Of a DNA stretch of 64,000 nucleotides, positions 22,006 through 34,500 are shown piece by piece. Under the pieces are notes generated by a model, which saw only the letters and a list, made by a program, of their open reading frames with translations, did no database searches and was not told the origin of the DNA. This stretch comes from Ryuthela nishihirai. Its lineage: Eukaryota > Arthropoda > Arachnida > Araneae > Heptathelidae. The position numbers were made by a program, and so were the translations under genes. The DNA lies in NCBI GenBank assembly GCA_038380435.1, contig JAWZYU010000011.1, positions 74,211,501 through 74,275,500 of the forward strand, written 5' to 3'. Position 1 is the first letter of the stretch. The number at the start of each line of letters is the position of its first letter.

Positions 22006-22411
22006 ATGAATAGATATCTCAACTAATAGGCCTACCCCATGGTAGTGATGGGCCTACCCCATCCTCAGAACATCACAGAAACATCTCCAGCTGGAATATA
22101 CATGTGTGTGTGTGTTTTGAAATGTAAAATGAAATATTTTTTAAAATTAAAGCAAAAAAAAGATCAGCTTCAAAAATATTGTAATCATAACTGCAAAACA
22201 AAATGGCTGACCTTTGCATCAAGTGATGATAATTTTGCTATTGTTTGGAAAGCCATAAAAGCAAAAATTAATAGATTAGGTCAAGCCATCTTTGCCAAAT
22301 CACCCTAGATTTTCTTCTAGGCATACCATTCAGTAGTAGTAATGAATGTCAATATATTAATCCCTTTGCCCTAAACCACATGAAGCTTTGAATTATGCAC
22401 TTTTAACAATG
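22006..22411. other. Non-coding stretch
   Basis: No gene is recognised. A frame at 22039-22308 has no known motif. Confidence 0.5.
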
Positions 22412-22683
22412 ATGAGCCGTCCCATGGCCGAGTTGTTAGCGCACTTGGCTACTGATCTAAGGGACCTGGGTTTGAGCCCCAGGTGTTGTGTCGTTTTTCT
22501 GCTGAGGGCCTGCCATCCTCTCAGACTTCTACTATGGCATATAAACTGACAGGCCTTCAGGCCTGTCAGTTTATATGCCATAGTAGAAGTCTGAGACTGT
22601 GGAGACTGTCAGACCTCTGTGGCAAGACTGTCAGACCTCTGTGGCAAGCAGCTGCTTGAGGGGGTATTTATTTTTATTTATTT
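22412..22683 (+). repeat. SINE family A with inverted and direct internal duplications
   Basis: The head (TGGCCGAGTTGTTAGCG, GGTTTGAGCCCC) and body are present. At 22519-22555 the body segment TCTCAGACTTCTACTATGG to GACAGGCC is followed by a 4-base loop and its perfect 37-bp reverse complement (22560-22596). A ~20-bp block, GACTGTCAGACCTCTGTGGC, then occurs twice in tandem (about 22605-22650). Other family copies have neither duplication. Confidence 0.9.
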
Positions 22684-22784
22684 AACAATGATGATGGCTC
22701 TTGTGTGTTCGCATGTTCTGGTAAAAGTACAGGATATCCAACAAATTTGGTGGGTTTCGGAAGCACTGTCCCTAAATGCACAAA

Positions 22785-23170
22785 GGCATCACATTAATTG
22801 TTGTTAACTGTACATTCCTCCACTCAGTTTCATGGGTTGGCCACCATGATTTTTCAGCAATTGCACTTAATGGCAGCAAATATCTTAAGATGTGCTGCCA
22901 CATTTCTTGAGATATGGAATTTCTTAGTGCAACATTTCCTGACAGTTGGATTGACAGGGGGGGGTCCAATTCTATGACCCTGATTTTACACCCTGATTTT
23001 TTTCTTGTGGGGCTTTGTAAAAAAATACGTTTGCATGGAAAAATTCAAGTATGAATCATTGAAAATTAGAATAAGTGAAGCAATTGAGCAAGTATGAGAT
23101 ATGCTGATGCATGTTTAGCAAGAAGTCCAATACCGATTGGACATATAAGGGTCAAGAACAATGCACATGC
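22785..23170 (+). pseudogene. DD41D-type transposase remnant
   Basis: The readable pieces are SATFPDSWIDRGGSNSMTL, PDFFLWGFVKKYVC, KISEAIEQV-like and VQYRLDICR. They parallel the C-terminal part of the transposase at 3220-4289 (FPGRWIGRGGPIAWPPRSPD, FFLWGHMKS). It is a different, older member on the + strand. Stops and frameshifts are present, and no ends are recognisable. Confidence 0.68.
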
Positions 23171-23398
23171 AGACATTAATTATGTTCAAAACTTATTTGA
23201 CATATGCTTTCAATTGAAATATTGCTTTCTTGAATATGTATATTATTTTCCTACATATTGGTTCTTGAAACCCCACCATTATTTTTCAGACAACCTGTAT
23301 TTTCTGTTGTGTAATAGCTTAAACACTCAACTATTGTAATGTGATCCAGTTTTTTTTTTTGTTTAAAATTAATACCGAATCATTACTTTGCATTCTAG

Positions 23399-23558
23399 GG
23401 GACAGGATTTGCATAGAGCCAGGAGTTCCATGCCGTTTTTGTGCATTCTGCAAATCTGGTCGATATAACTTGTGCCATGATGTACAGTTTTGTGCTACAC
23501 CACCTGTTGATGGTACACTCTGTCGTTACTATAGCCATGCTGCTGACTATTGCTACAA
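23399..23558 (+). CDS. SORD: Sorbitol dehydrogenase, internal exon (structural zinc lobe)
   Basis: The exon continues directly from the exon at 15411-15575. The preceding G plus GG gives Gly, then [40 protein letters not shown] and [13 protein letters not shown]. The pattern CX2CX2CX7C ([16 protein letters not shown]) is the four-cysteine structural zinc site of medium-chain dehydrogenases. It is known to be absent from human sorbitol dehydrogenase but present in several insect and microbial relatives, so this enzyme should bind a second zinc per subunit. The acceptor is CATTCTAG ending at 23398 and the donor GTGAGT at 23559. Length is 160 bp, and it ends after two bases of a Lys codon completed by the exon at 53033. 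Confidence 0.95.
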
Positions 23559-23589
23559 GTGAGTAAAAACACTTTAATCCTTACAGTGC

Positions 23590-24050
23590 AAGGCCTGAAA
23601 AATTGAATTATACGTGGTGGCCAGACTTTTTTTTAACTGTGCTCAGTCAAGAAAATGTATATTTTTTTGACAAATAACTAATGAGAGGAAGTAGGTTATA
23701 TTATATACCAAATTAAATAGCATTTCATTCTGGATTTAACAAAATGAATATTAAATTTTAGAAAACTCTTTTAGAGTGTAAGAAAAAAAATTGTCAGTGC
23801 AAATAAAAATTATTCAAAAAGAAATTTACCCTTACCATGTCGCAGCCCAAAGAATCGCTTTCATTTTTTCCATTCTAGTGATTGGAGAGTGAAGTTTCAC
23901 TCCCGTAGTACAAAGTCGTGAAAAAAATTTTCGAATAGAAATCTGAATTTTTTTTAAACTGTTTCTAACTAAATATCAAAAATAACATTTAAATCTATGA
24001 TATGTATTTTTTACCTGTTGATTCCGCTTGAAAAAAATTATGATAAAGTT
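23590..24050. repeat. AT-rich dispersed repeat, copy 1
   Basis: It shares AATAACTAATGA, ACCAAATTAAA, TTCTGGATTT and GCAAATAAAAATTATT with the repeats at 31130-36640 and 54121-55430, in the same order and orientation. It is non-coding, and no terminal repeats are defined. The family is not recognised. Confidence 0.65.
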
Positions 24051-24489
24051 TAAAAATGCATTTATTTGAGTCTGCAGTGAATGTAAGAGCATGTTCAGTA
24101 CATAACAACATATACAGCAGCATAAACAGCATCTAGTAGCACTGATATAGTTTATACCTTTATTCTGCCATCCCGTACTTAAATTATTGTCGGTTGCATT
24201 TCTGTGTATTTTGTGCTATTTATAGCTCTTCTAGAATTGTAATGCTTTCTAAACTTTTAATGTAAGGATATTGATTTTTTTTTTACTACCAGAAATTGCA
24301 TCATCCAGGAACTACACATATCGCCTTTCAATCAATATTTTAGCAGACTTTTGATTTTAAAGACTTTTCTTTATTGATTTTTAATGCTTCTAAGATTATT
24401 TTTTACTGCTTCTGAAATGGATACTGCTGTCGTAAACAATAATTTATTAGAAACAATTGAAAGTAAAGCTGCTAGCGATGTAAGCTCAC
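24051..24489. other. Intron sequence, nothing recognised
   Basis: AT-rich. A short open stretch near 24415-24490 (MDTAVVNNNLLETIESKAAS) has no identifiable relative and is not called. Confidence 0.45.
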
Positions 24490-25402
24490 CGGCCAAAAAA
24501 ATTAGTCATCTCCCACCATAAGAGGGTTACATCCATTTGACAGCAACAGAGGACACACCAGTAATAAACGCATCGTACAAATAGCTGTGCCATACACTAC
24601 GGGATTCATACAGTGACAAGAAGTGGTTGTCTGCCACTTGTGTGTTAGTCACTCCATGAAACATGGGTTGTGCCAAAGATGTCAATGAGTGGCAAAAAGG
24701 TGTTATTGCATTTGGCTGAGCCAAAGGGCATAGTGTACAAGAAATTGCTGCCTTTGCCAGTGTGTTAAAATGTAGTATCCAAAGGGTTTTCCAGCAGTGA
24801 TGTACATCGTAGTCCACCGCTAATCGTCAATAGAACTGCGGCAGAAAGACTGCTCACCAATAGGGACCACCGCAGTGTGTCACGCATTGTTAGGGCAAAC
24901 TGCTTTGCAACGAGGCAGGAATTGCTCCAGTCAGTCAGTGCAGGCTTACAACAAGCTGTTTCTGAATGAACACTCTGAAGGGAACTGCATTCCATGGATA
25001 TCTGGAGCAGAGTACCTTGGAAGAGACCTGTGTTAACAGCTCTGCACAAGGCTGCACAGCTACAGTGGGCACGGCACCACAAAAACTGGACTGTCGATTC
25101 TTGGAAGCGTGTGATCTGGTCAGATTAGTTACGTTTTTGCTTGTACTTGAATTATGCGAGACGATGGGTACATCATAAGCTGCATGAAGCCTTCCATGCG
25201 GACTGTGTGCAAGGTTCTGTTCAAGCTGGAGGAGTCTCTGTGATGTTCTGAGGGGTGTTTCAAGTCCTTTGGAAATGGATCCTTTGGTTGAAGTGACATC
25301 AACTTGAACCAGAAGGTCTATAGGGAGCTACTGACCACATGTTGCCCTTTATGCAGCATCTCCACAGTAAATACCAGAAGGATACCCCAGTCTTCCACCA
25401 CT
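24490..25402 (+). pseudogene. Tc1-like transposase remnant
   Basis: Pieces in order on the + strand are KGHSVQEIAAFASVLKCS (helix-turn-helix region, about 24725), RRELHxMxxxxRVxxKRPxL-like sequence near 24985, then HHKNWTVDSWKRVIWSD (about 25075-25125, first catalytic Asp). A GGVSVMF segment follows near 25230 and FMQHLHSKYQKDTP near 25355. The frame changes several times. The element is cut off where the I-like LINE starts at about 25403. Confidence 0.78.
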
Positions 25403-26219
25403 CAGTGTGAGCTCCTGTACATGGTGAGGGGACCACCCTGTGAAGGTTCCGCTGACTCGGTTGCATTCACAGGGTCTTGAACACTCGCCCACGTGTTTGC
25501 CGGAAGCGGAGACCTGTGTCCTGGGAAAGGAGGATCCTGGTAGTTGCTCAGGGATCCCCGTCTTCTCTCGCCAGCCCATGGCTGGCAGGGTCACCTTTGG
25601 CCGCCTTAGCATTGGGGAGCCTGTCATCGTGTGGCTGGGCAGCAGATTTCGGGGCCTCTGCTCAAACCTGCTTTGTCTCTCTGCTTCCGGTAAACAGGAG
25701 CTCCTGGGGTGCCCCCCCCCCCCCAGGAGCAATTGGCTGGTGGGCAGGTCCTGCTAGGGTCAATTATGCAGAGCAGTGAGTAACCTTGCCCATGTCTGGG
25801 TACAGGTTTGCGAGTTTTCTCACAACTTATTTTCCTTTTCAAGTTATTCTTTCTTTGTGAGGCCAATTTGGTCGATCACAATTTGATTATTTTTCGCTTA
25901 GTTCCTTTTGGGTAGAAAGTTTATTTCTAAACATTTCTCTTTTCATTTTCCTTTTATTTATTTGTGAGGGCTTGGCTCACTATCTGTGTGGGTAAAATGC
26001 CCACGTAACCTGGCACCCGACTGGGTGTCCCTTGTTGGGTTCCGTGGAGGGTGCAGCAGGTATTGAACCACACAAAAACAAATAGAGTTGATGAAGAAAT
26101 TGATATGATCAATGCCAACAAGAGGGCTTGACATGAATCCCCATTAATCTAGTCTCTGTTTTCTCTGCTGTCATCGTCTTTGTCTGTGTCTTCGTTCACG
26201 AGATTCCTGATCATCTACT

Positions 26220-27030
26220 CCAAGGGTGATCAGGTACTTGGGGACATATTCCCATTTTTTGTGAACAAAGGTTTGAAAGATCTTGCAGGAGAGCCAAAAT
26301 CCATCAAGCGCTTACCATCTGGCGACTTGCAAGTTGAGACTGCTTGTTCCAAACACTCAGAACTGCTCCTGAAAGTCAGATAGATTGGTGGGGTGGCTGT
26401 TGAGGTCACTCCCCACAAAACTTTGAATTCCTCTTGGGATGTAATAACTGAGTGAGCCTCTTCAAAATCCCCAAGGAGTAACAGCAGTCCACCGAGTTTC
26501 GATGTGTCGTGATGGTAAATTGGTACCCACCCGAGTACTGATTGTGACATTTAACACGCCACACCTGCCTTCTTCCATCAAGGCAGGTTATTTACATTGT
26601 GAGGTATGGCTATATATTCTGAACCCCCTGTGCTGCTTTCAGTGTCAGATATACGGTCATGTCCATACAGCTTGCTGTGGCAGTAAGGATCACCTTGATC
26701 CTGACTGCACAGCAGAAAAGGCAAATTCTGTGAACTGTAGTGGCTAACATCCGGCATATTCCCATGACTGTTCGAAGTGGAAGGAGGAAAAAGAGGTTCA
26801 ATGCTTGAAAGTTGTGAACAACGTCTATTATGCTGAGGTGAGAAAGCTCACTGCACTGCCCGCCCCACCTGGCAAGGTATCCTATGCCAGTGCAGTCATT
26901 GGAAAGCCCATTGTTCCAATGACATCAGTGACAGTGCAGACTGACATCAGTGAATCTGACCTACTGAATCTTTCTCGCCCGCAGCTAAATACCATTTTAC
27001 AGTATATAAATACCATTTTACAGTTATAAA
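26220..27030 (+). pseudogene. LINE ORF1, gag-like zinc-knuckle protein relic
   Basis: This is a nucleic-acid-binding protein that would coat the LINE RNA. Visible are VNKGLKDLAGEPKSIKRLPS and GDLQVETACSKHSELL (RNA-binding-like start). Then comes a zinc-knuckle region read as CCFQCQIYGHVHTACCG (CX2CX4HX4C) with a second, degraded knuckle, followed by VVNNVYYAEVRKLTALPAPP. At least two frameshifts (near 26380 and 26750) and a stop kill it. Copy 2 at 59690-60682 is the better-preserved counterpart. Confidence 0.82.
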
Positions 27031-29400
27031 TCACATTTTTCTTGAGGAGCAGTTTCCGGATTCCTGGCATTAGGCCATCATCTTGGCCTTCCCTAAGCCA
27101 GGAAAGGATTCCAAAATTCCTTCCAATTATCATCCCATTGAGTTGATGAACTGCATGTGCAAGGTGTTGGAAAGAATGGTAAATGCCAGACTATCTGGTA
27201 TTTAGAACACCACAACCTTCTTTGCAACACCCAGTGTGGCTTTCGCAGGCAATAGTCAACTTTTGACCATCTGATACACCTCGAATCAGCTATCAGAAAT
27301 TCATTTTTACATAGAGAGCACCTGGTGTCAATTTTCTTTGACATTGAGAAAGCGTATGACACGGCTTGGAAATTCGGCATTCTTTGTGACCTACATAGCT
27401 TCGGCTTTAGAGGTCACATGCCAATCTTCGTTTCCAACTTCTTATCGGCACATTCTTTTTGTGTCCTTCTAATCAAGATATTTTGTTGATTCCTTAAGAG
27501 AAGTTTTTTTTTTTCAAATTCCTCTGAAATGCACGTTTTCGTTTTTAAGTTGAGAATTTTCTCCTGCTTCTCTTTCAGAATATATATTTTCAGTTTCTTT
27601 AGTTCCTCTTCAATGAGTTTGGGATGGACTGTCCTGATCTAAAGGGAAACAAAATAAATGCGAATATAAATTGGAACCCTATCGATAATATTAATGAAAT
27701 ATTAGAATTCTTAGGCGAGGAGAGTTCTCATGCGAGGGAGTCCAGAAATTCCAGAATTTCAAAACTCTATCGTGGCTGTACTCCCAAGAACAAGGGGTGC
27801 CAAAAGGCTGCATTCTGAGTGTTACACTTTTCGCTGTCAAGATTAATTCTATTACTAGACAACTTCCTCCATCTGTAGGCAATGCCCTTTATGTTGATGA
27901 CTTTAGCATCTTTTGCTCTTCGTGCAGCATGAGGGTCATTGAAAAACAACTGCAAATTGCCCTGAACAATCTTTAGGTTTGGGTGACGGCAAACGGGTTT
28001 TCTGTTCTCCCCACAGAAGACTGCTTGTGTGCACTTTTGTCACAAGTGTAATCTTCACCTGGATCCTGAGCTACGTCTTGGAGGTAACATCATTACAATT
28101 GTGGCAGAGAATCAAGTTTCTCGGTCTCATCTTTGATCGAAAATTGACCTTTTTACCACACGTCATCTCAGGTCCAAGTGCACACGGGCATTGAACATCG
28201 TGAAGGTCTTCTCCTCTCTCTCATGGGGAGCTGACTGATGTTCTCTGCTCCACCTGTACCTTACACTCGTCCGGTCAAAACTGGACTACAGATTCCAGGT
28301 GTACAACTCCGCCCGGATTCGATGATGAAGGTGCTAGACCCATTCGTCATCAGGCTCTCTGTGTTTACACGGGAACTTTCCGCACCTCGCCAGTCCGGAG
28401 TCTTTATGTTGAGACTGACAAACTGTCTTTATCTCTTCGCTGTCAGCAGTTGTCCCTACAATATGCATCTAAATTACGATCCCTGTCTGGCCATTCCACT
28501 TGGGACTACGCTTTCAGTCCAAAGTGGGAAATGCTTTACACTAATCGGCTGACTGCTATTCATCCTTTTGGTTTGAGAGTCTGAGGTTACCTCAGAGATA
28601 TCAACACCAGTCTCGATAGTGTCGAACAGTCGAGTCACTCCCACCATGGCTTGCTGTTTTCCCTGTGCACGACAAGGAAGTACTTTACACACAACTGTGT
28701 GTATCAGCAGTCTTTGCCAGCCATCATGCTGAGTACCTGGATTTTTTGCCTGTCTTCACAGATGGCTTGAAGTCCGGCATATCAGTAGGATTGGCTGTGG
28801 TCTGCTGTGATGTAATCATTGCAGACCAGATCCCACTGCAGAGTTGCACACTATCAGTCTCACCTTGTACCACGTGGCAGCTAAGCATCTTCGTCGGTGT
28901 GTGCTTAACACTGACTCACTTAGCTCGCTACAGGCTTTGAGCTCGGTGAGGCATCGTCCTCACTCAGTTTTTCTAAAATCTGCCAGCAGCTCCATCGTCT
29001 GGCAGCCACAACAACAACAACCATCTATTTCTGTTGGATGCCCGGTCACGTCGGTATCAGGGGTAATGACTTGGCAGATGCTGCTGCCAAGCCAGCCATG
29101 CCCTTATGTGACTCTCTGTTGCTGGTTCTATATCTGGATTTCCAGCATCGTTTTACCATCAAGCTCTGGGTACAGTGGCAATGATCTTGGTCAGAACTGC
29201 TTACAAACAAGCTCTTTGAGATCAAACCTATCAACAAACCATGGCAGTTTTGTTACCGCAGGAATTGCAAGGAGGAAGTTGTACTGCTTTGCTCCGCATA
29301 GGTCATTCATTTATTATGCACTCGGGCGGACGACGAACCTAAGTGCGAGTTTTGTGACACCATTTTATCTGTCAAACGTATTTTAATTTCTTGTCCATGT
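27031..29400 (+). pseudogene. LINE ORF2 relic (RT and RNase H)
   Basis: RT motifs are SIFFDIEKAYDTAWKFGI-like sequence at about 27330, then, after an insertion at 27480-27745, QGCILSVTLF-like sequence and NALYVDDFSIFC (about 27880). RNase H pieces are VFTDGLKSGISVGLAVVCC (28752), LNTDSLSSLQALSS (28905) and CWMPGHVGIRGNDLADAAAK (about 29033). The latter carry the family's catalytic acidic residues. Many frameshifts leave no intact frame. Confidence 0.83.
27480..27745. other. Foreign insertion within LINE RT, unidentified
   Basis: LINE similarity to copy 2 stops near 27480 and resumes near 27745 (CTATCGTGGCTGTACTCCCAAG). On the reverse strand the first half reads as a charged, coiled-coil-like segment (EEELKKLKIYILKEKQEKIL). 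No element ends are recognised. Confidence 0.5.
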
Positions 29401-29790
29401 TTTAACTTTGAACGGTGTATGTTTTTTAACTTTCATGATTTTACGTCCGAACCCCTTACACCCGGACATTTGTTATCCAATCATTTTGTTTTAACACTGT
29501 TTTTCAATTTTTACAATTTACACGATATTTTACTCGGTTATAGTTTTACTACAATGTTTTTTGTTCTATATGTTTAACCCAGGTCGCTTACACCTGGATT
29601 ACTTTTATTTATATTTATAACATATTTATGCTTTTGTTCATTGTTGTCGAATATGTTCGATTTTATTCTTTTACATTTGTAATTTATTTTTAAATTTGGT
29701 TAAGGGTACTACGACTTTTATCATTTTTATATGGACATTTGTTTGATGCATTATAGCCATAGATGCTAATGCACCATAAAACCCCAAATC

Positions 29791-29815
29791 AACCAACCAA
29801 CCAACCAACCAACCA
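29791..29815. repeat. (AACC)n LINE tail microsatellite
   Basis: About six AACC units close the 3' end of LINE copy 1, directly after GCACCATAAAACCCC. Confidence 0.9.
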
Positions 29816-30384
29816 GATGACTGGGGTTGATTCTAAAGTTAGAAATACATGATGGCAAAAGCATCATCTGGGTTTGCCATTGGCAGTTTGAAGAATGGCA
29901 AAAGTTTATTACTTTTTGATATATCAAATTGAGGAAAAATTGAAAAATTAACATTATTTAGGAGCTCTTAAACCTCTCTTTTTTATGCATAATAATATGA
30001 AAGTTAGTTTAAAAAAATTATAAATATTTAAATATTTAAAAAAAATTTAAATTTCATTTGTACTATTTGCTTTGTGAAACATTTTCAGCCAGAAATGTAG
30101 GCTTGATGAACTGTATTTGTACTTATGCAGCACATGTTTTAAGCACCAATGAAGTCTGCCTGTTTGGGACATATTACTCCAGTTTAGAGTTGCAATGCTT
30201 TGGAAGTGAAGATATTCAAATGCTGGCAGTAATCTTTGATCAAGAGTAGTGTCTAATATTAAGTATCTTGTGTATCTGTCTACTTTGTATTGGTAACCTA
30301 CACAACGAATGAAAAAATGTAGTGGCTAGCAGACTCTCTAGTAAATCATATTTCAAGCTAGCAAATAAAAAGACAAACTATTCT
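29816..30384. other. Intron sequence, nothing recognised
   Basis: A 63-codon frame at 30058-30249 has no recognisable motif and no splice context that would make it a SORD exon. Confidence 0.5.
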
Positions 30385-30440
30385 GTCAGACCTTTGTGGC
30401 CAGCTGCTGTTTGAAGGGGTTTTTTTTTCTTAAAATGGTG
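30385..30440 (+). repeat. SINE family A, 3' fragment
   Basis: TCTGTCAGACCTTTGTGG, a diverged GCTGCT block and GAAGGGG followed by a T-run: only the last ~50 bp of the SINE. Confidence 0.7.
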
Positions 30441-30517
30441 CTCATATTTTTTTTTATCTATTTGTCCTTTTATATATTTTTTACATCTTGCCACATTTTA
30501 TTTCATTTACCCTAATG

Positions 30518-30840
30518 CAGTGGTTCTCAAACTTTTATGCTTCACATACCCCCTGGAAATGTGTATGTAACTGGTGTACCCCTTGTATAGATAGATAAAA
30601 CTATAGTTATAGTATAACAATAGGAATAAAATAAAACATATATATGTACACATTAAATTTTGTATTCATAAATTACATGTATCGATAAACACAAAAAATG
30701 ACATTTTTCCACAGCAATGTTGCCAACTTAGCAACTTTGTTACTAGATCTAGCAACTTTTGAGCTCTCACAGCGTACCCCAAAAAATTTTACTGCGTACC
30801 CCACATTTGACAAAAAATCTCATTTAACTTCATGATCATG
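30518..30840 (+). mobile_element. Non-autonomous hAT element, copy 1
   Basis: It starts with the hAT-type end CAGTGGTTCTCAAAC. It continues TATGCTTCACATACCCCC, GATAGATAAAACTATAG and GAGCTCTCACAGCGTACCCC, shared with the reverse copy at 49763-50118. The right terminal repeat is lost. Confidence 0.8.
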
Positions 30841-31129
30841 TTAGATTTTTTACTCTACTACATGCTTTAATTGCAACACAGACATCAGAACTTCATACCT
30901 AATGCTTATAAAATACTTATCATATGAGGAGTAGTAATAAAACTGTTTTGTCATCTGCTCAAAATGACTTTGCCAGATACTATGACATCCATTACAGTGG
31001 ACCTGTGGAGCTAAAAGCTTTCTGGAAGACCTAAGAACAATATGATTTAGAATCAAATATTTTTTTACCTTTCAAGGATCCAGCATGAAATATGGTTTAC
31101 ATCCAGAGACCCATCTCCATCTATTTTTT

Positions 31130-31500
31130 TCACCATACACCCCCCCCACCACCACCACCACCAAAAAAAAAAACAAAAAAAACTTTAGAATGTTTTTGTT
31201 CAATAACTAATGAATTATTATATTGTGAGTAAGCTAGAGTGGAAAGGGAGCGGTGCCCTTTCTATCTAACAACAGTGCCAGCAGTTGTTCCAGTTTGGAG
31301 CGTTGGGTGAAGAGATGCAGTGTCCAGCCTGAAAAACAAGTTTCCATCCAGAGGCCAAAGAAAAAATTTAACTTTAGAACTTTTTTGCCAAATAACTAAT
31401 GAAAGGAATTATAGCATGTTGTATGCCAAATTAATCAGCATTAAATTCTGAATTTTCTGAAAATAAAGTATTTAACAAAAAAAGATGTTTTATTTTAATA
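31130..31500. repeat. AT-rich dispersed repeat, copy 2, left part
   Basis: It contains TTTTGCCAAATAACTAATG, AAGGAATTATAGCATG, CCAAATTAATC and GTTTTATTTTAATA, matching copy 3 at 54170-54340. At 31500 the repeat breaks off at the edge of the RTE-like LINE and resumes at 35097. A simple-sequence C/ACC/A run lies at about 31139-31180. Confidence 0.75.
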
Positions 31501-34500
31501 GGAGAGGTCTGTAAATGGTAGCTAGGTAGTCACTGGAAGGAGAGCTATGCACCAATCCCCTGTGATGATGCATAGAACCGGCCAGGCCTAGCACCTAATG
31601 TCCGACCCCGTCTTCTCGTGGTGTGGACCGTTAGTAACTTTCAAAAGAGATACTCTCTTGTGGAAGTGAACGGAAGGGGAGGACTGCCAGATTAGTGTGG
31701 CCTACTGATCTGGACAACTATGGCTACTTTTCTTTTTTTTTCTACCCTGCTGAGGAGTGGTCAACCACACAGGGTCCTGGTGCTGACCATATAAACCTAC
31801 TGGACTGGACAGATATATGGCTCTGAGCTTTATGGATCCTGATTTTGCTGCACTGGTGGGCTTCTGTGGAGGGAAAATCTTCCGCTATGTTTTCTGTTTC
31901 GTTTGTGGGTTGACAGCCCCAAGTGAATAGATTCACAGGATATGTTTATCAGCTGGTGGATAATCCTGAGCAGAAATCATCGCAGGCACCTGAACTCTTT
32001 GCTTCTATTGGCATCGTCAAATTCTACATTGGAGGAAGTCTTCCAGTGTAGATGGCTTCAGCCTTTAGTGGTGGGGGAATGGGTCTTTGCCCCATGTCTG
32101 CGATTAGGGGGCTGTTTGATATTGTCGGCATTCCCTCTCTCAATAAACATAGTTTCTTTAAACATCCCACTAACCATTTTCTCTCCATAGGTAGTTGGAA
32201 TGTGAGGACTCTGCACAGAGCTTTTTCTCTTGATGTCCTCACACAAGAATTCCACCATTATAATTTAGATATTCTCGGCTTGCAAGAGACCAGATGGACA
32301 GATAAAGGTCAGATTCTTAAAAATAATCTTAAATTTCTCTTTTCAGGGAGGGACGACAATAAGCATCACCAAGGCGTGGGTCTGCTTCTCAGCAGACACG
32401 CTAGTGATGCTCTTCTAGGATATGAGTGCATTAATGAAAGGTTTCTTACAGCAAAATTTCAGACAAGCGTTAAAGACTTGAATGTTATCTGCTGTTATGC
32501 CCCCACTGAGGATGCTGATGAGGATGAGAAGGATAGGTTTTATGGACAACTTCAGGATATTTTGAATTCTGTCAAGAAAGGAGATATTACCCTTGTTCTT
32601 GGTGACTTCAATGCCAAAGTTGGTACTGACTCTGACCTTTGGGGAGGGGTGATTGGCCCTTTTGGTATTGGTAGCTGCAATGGCAATGGGCAACGTCTCC
32701 TACAGGTAAGTAAACTCAATGGTTTCAGAATAACTAACACATATTACAAACACTGCGACATACATAAGTACACATGGGTTTCACCTGATGGGCTGCATAG
32801 GACTATGATTGATTATATATTAATTAACAACAAATGGGCTACTTCTGCTAGAAATACCAGGGCATATAGGGGAGCTGAAATTGGATCCGACCATTGCCTT
32901 GTTAAAAGTGTCTTGCAACTTAAACTTAAAAAGTGTTGTGCTATGGTTAAAAAATTTGCTTTTAATACTGAAGCTCTGAAAGACCCAGTTATAGCCAAAG
33001 CTTACCATGATAGGTTACTTAGTCATTATGACAGTCATGGTATGCTTACTACTGAAGTTGAGGAAGAATGGGATCATTTTAAACAGGCTTTTTTGGACAC
33101 TAACAGTACTCTTTTAGGAAAAAAGGAGCAGAAGAGACAGAATTATCTGAGTGATAAGGCACTTGAGCTGATTGCGGAAAGAAAGAACTGCAGAAATGTC
33201 CTTAATCAATGCCCTACTAGTCCTAATAGAAAGCATTACAGAGAACTTAATAAATGTGTAAAAGATCAGTTAGCTGCTGATAAGAATCTTTGGCTTGATG
33301 GTTTGGCTGACAAAGCTGAGGAAGCAGTTAGACAGCACAACAGCAGAGAGCTGTACCAGATAGTTAATGTTTTGTGTGGTAGAAATCGGACAGGTATACA
33401 GGGATTGAAGGATAAACAAGGTAAGGTTATAGAAGGTGAGGATTCTGTCATGGCTAGGTGGGCTGAGCATTTCAGTGATATTCTAAACAATGCGGTTAGT
33501 TCTATTCCCATTGTTTGCAATGATGATAGATGCATTGGTGGCTTTAATGTTGGCCCTATAACACAATCTGAAGTTATTTTGGCTGTTTCTAAACTTAAAC
33601 TTCATAAATCCCCAGGGGTAGATGAAATTACTACCGAAATGCTTAGAGCTGGGAATGTTTCGGTTACCACTTGGATGACTGAAATTCTGAATATCTTTTA
33701 TGATAAAGGCATGGTTCCTAAGGATTTTACCAGAGCTATTGTTATCCCTATTTTCAAAAAAGGTGATCGCAGTTCTTGTGATAACTATAGGGGTATTAGC
33801 CTACTCTCTGTTCCAGGTAAAGTTCTTTCCATGATTGTGCTTAATAGAATTAAGAATCTGGTTGACAGTCAATTGCGTGATGAGCAATGTGGATTCAGAA
33901 GTGGTAGGGGATGTGTGGATCAGATATTTTCACTTAGGCAGATTCTTGAGAAATGTTTAGAGTTTCAGAAACCTTTGGTTGCTAGCTTTGTTGATTTCAA
34001 AAAGGCTTTCGACTCTGTTGATCGTCATAATTTGTGGTTGATTGTGAAATCATATGGTATACCAGACAAGTTAGTTAACATAATGAAAGCTCTCTTTAAT
34101 AACACTGAGTCATGTGTGAGAGTTGGTAAGGCTTGTAGCAATTGGTTTAGCATTACTTCTGGTGTTCGACAAGGGTGCATTTTGTCTCCTTTTCTCTTTA
34201 GCTTGGTTATTGATTATGTTATGCGAAATTCACTTCAAGGGAAAGATTTTGGCCTTAAATGGACTGGAGATACGAAAATTTCTGATTTAGATTATGCTGA
34301 TGATTTAGCCCTTTTGGCAAATGATGTTGATTACATGAACTCTTTCATTTGAGCTGTTGATGAAACTGGTAGTAGAGTATGTTTGGTTATAAACAGAGAG
34401 AAAACTAAAGTGATGAAAATTGGTCAGGCAGGCTGTGATTCAGTTAATCTGAATGGTTGCAGTCTTGAGCAGGTGTCACAGCTTAATTATCTTGGGAGCT

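Larger units (their letters stand above)
25403..29815 (+). mobile_element. I-like LINE copy 1, decayed, with RNase H and AACC tail
   Basis: The 5' leader (GTGAGCTCCTGTACATGG) matches copy 2 at 58985. A gag-like ORF1 region lies at 26220-27030, RT pieces at 27031-28600 and an RNase H region at 28740-29100. A 3' region ends in an (AACC)n tail at 29791-29815. Endonuclease sequence present in copy 2 is missing: the gag-like region runs straight into RT, so about 1.4 kb has been deleted near 27030. The I-clade assignment rests on the RNase H domain and the zinc-knuckle ORF1 and is inferred. Confidence 0.85.

Noticed and set aside
25440..25779. Overlapping open frames on both strands in a GC-rich stretch
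   Set aside because: This is the 5' leader of the I-like LINE, matched at 59025-59344; no conserved protein between the two copies.
30058..30249. 63-codon frame considered as a possible missing SORD exon
   Set aside because: The exons at 23399-23558 and 53033-53151 join in frame and cover consecutive parts of the protein, so no exon is missing between them.
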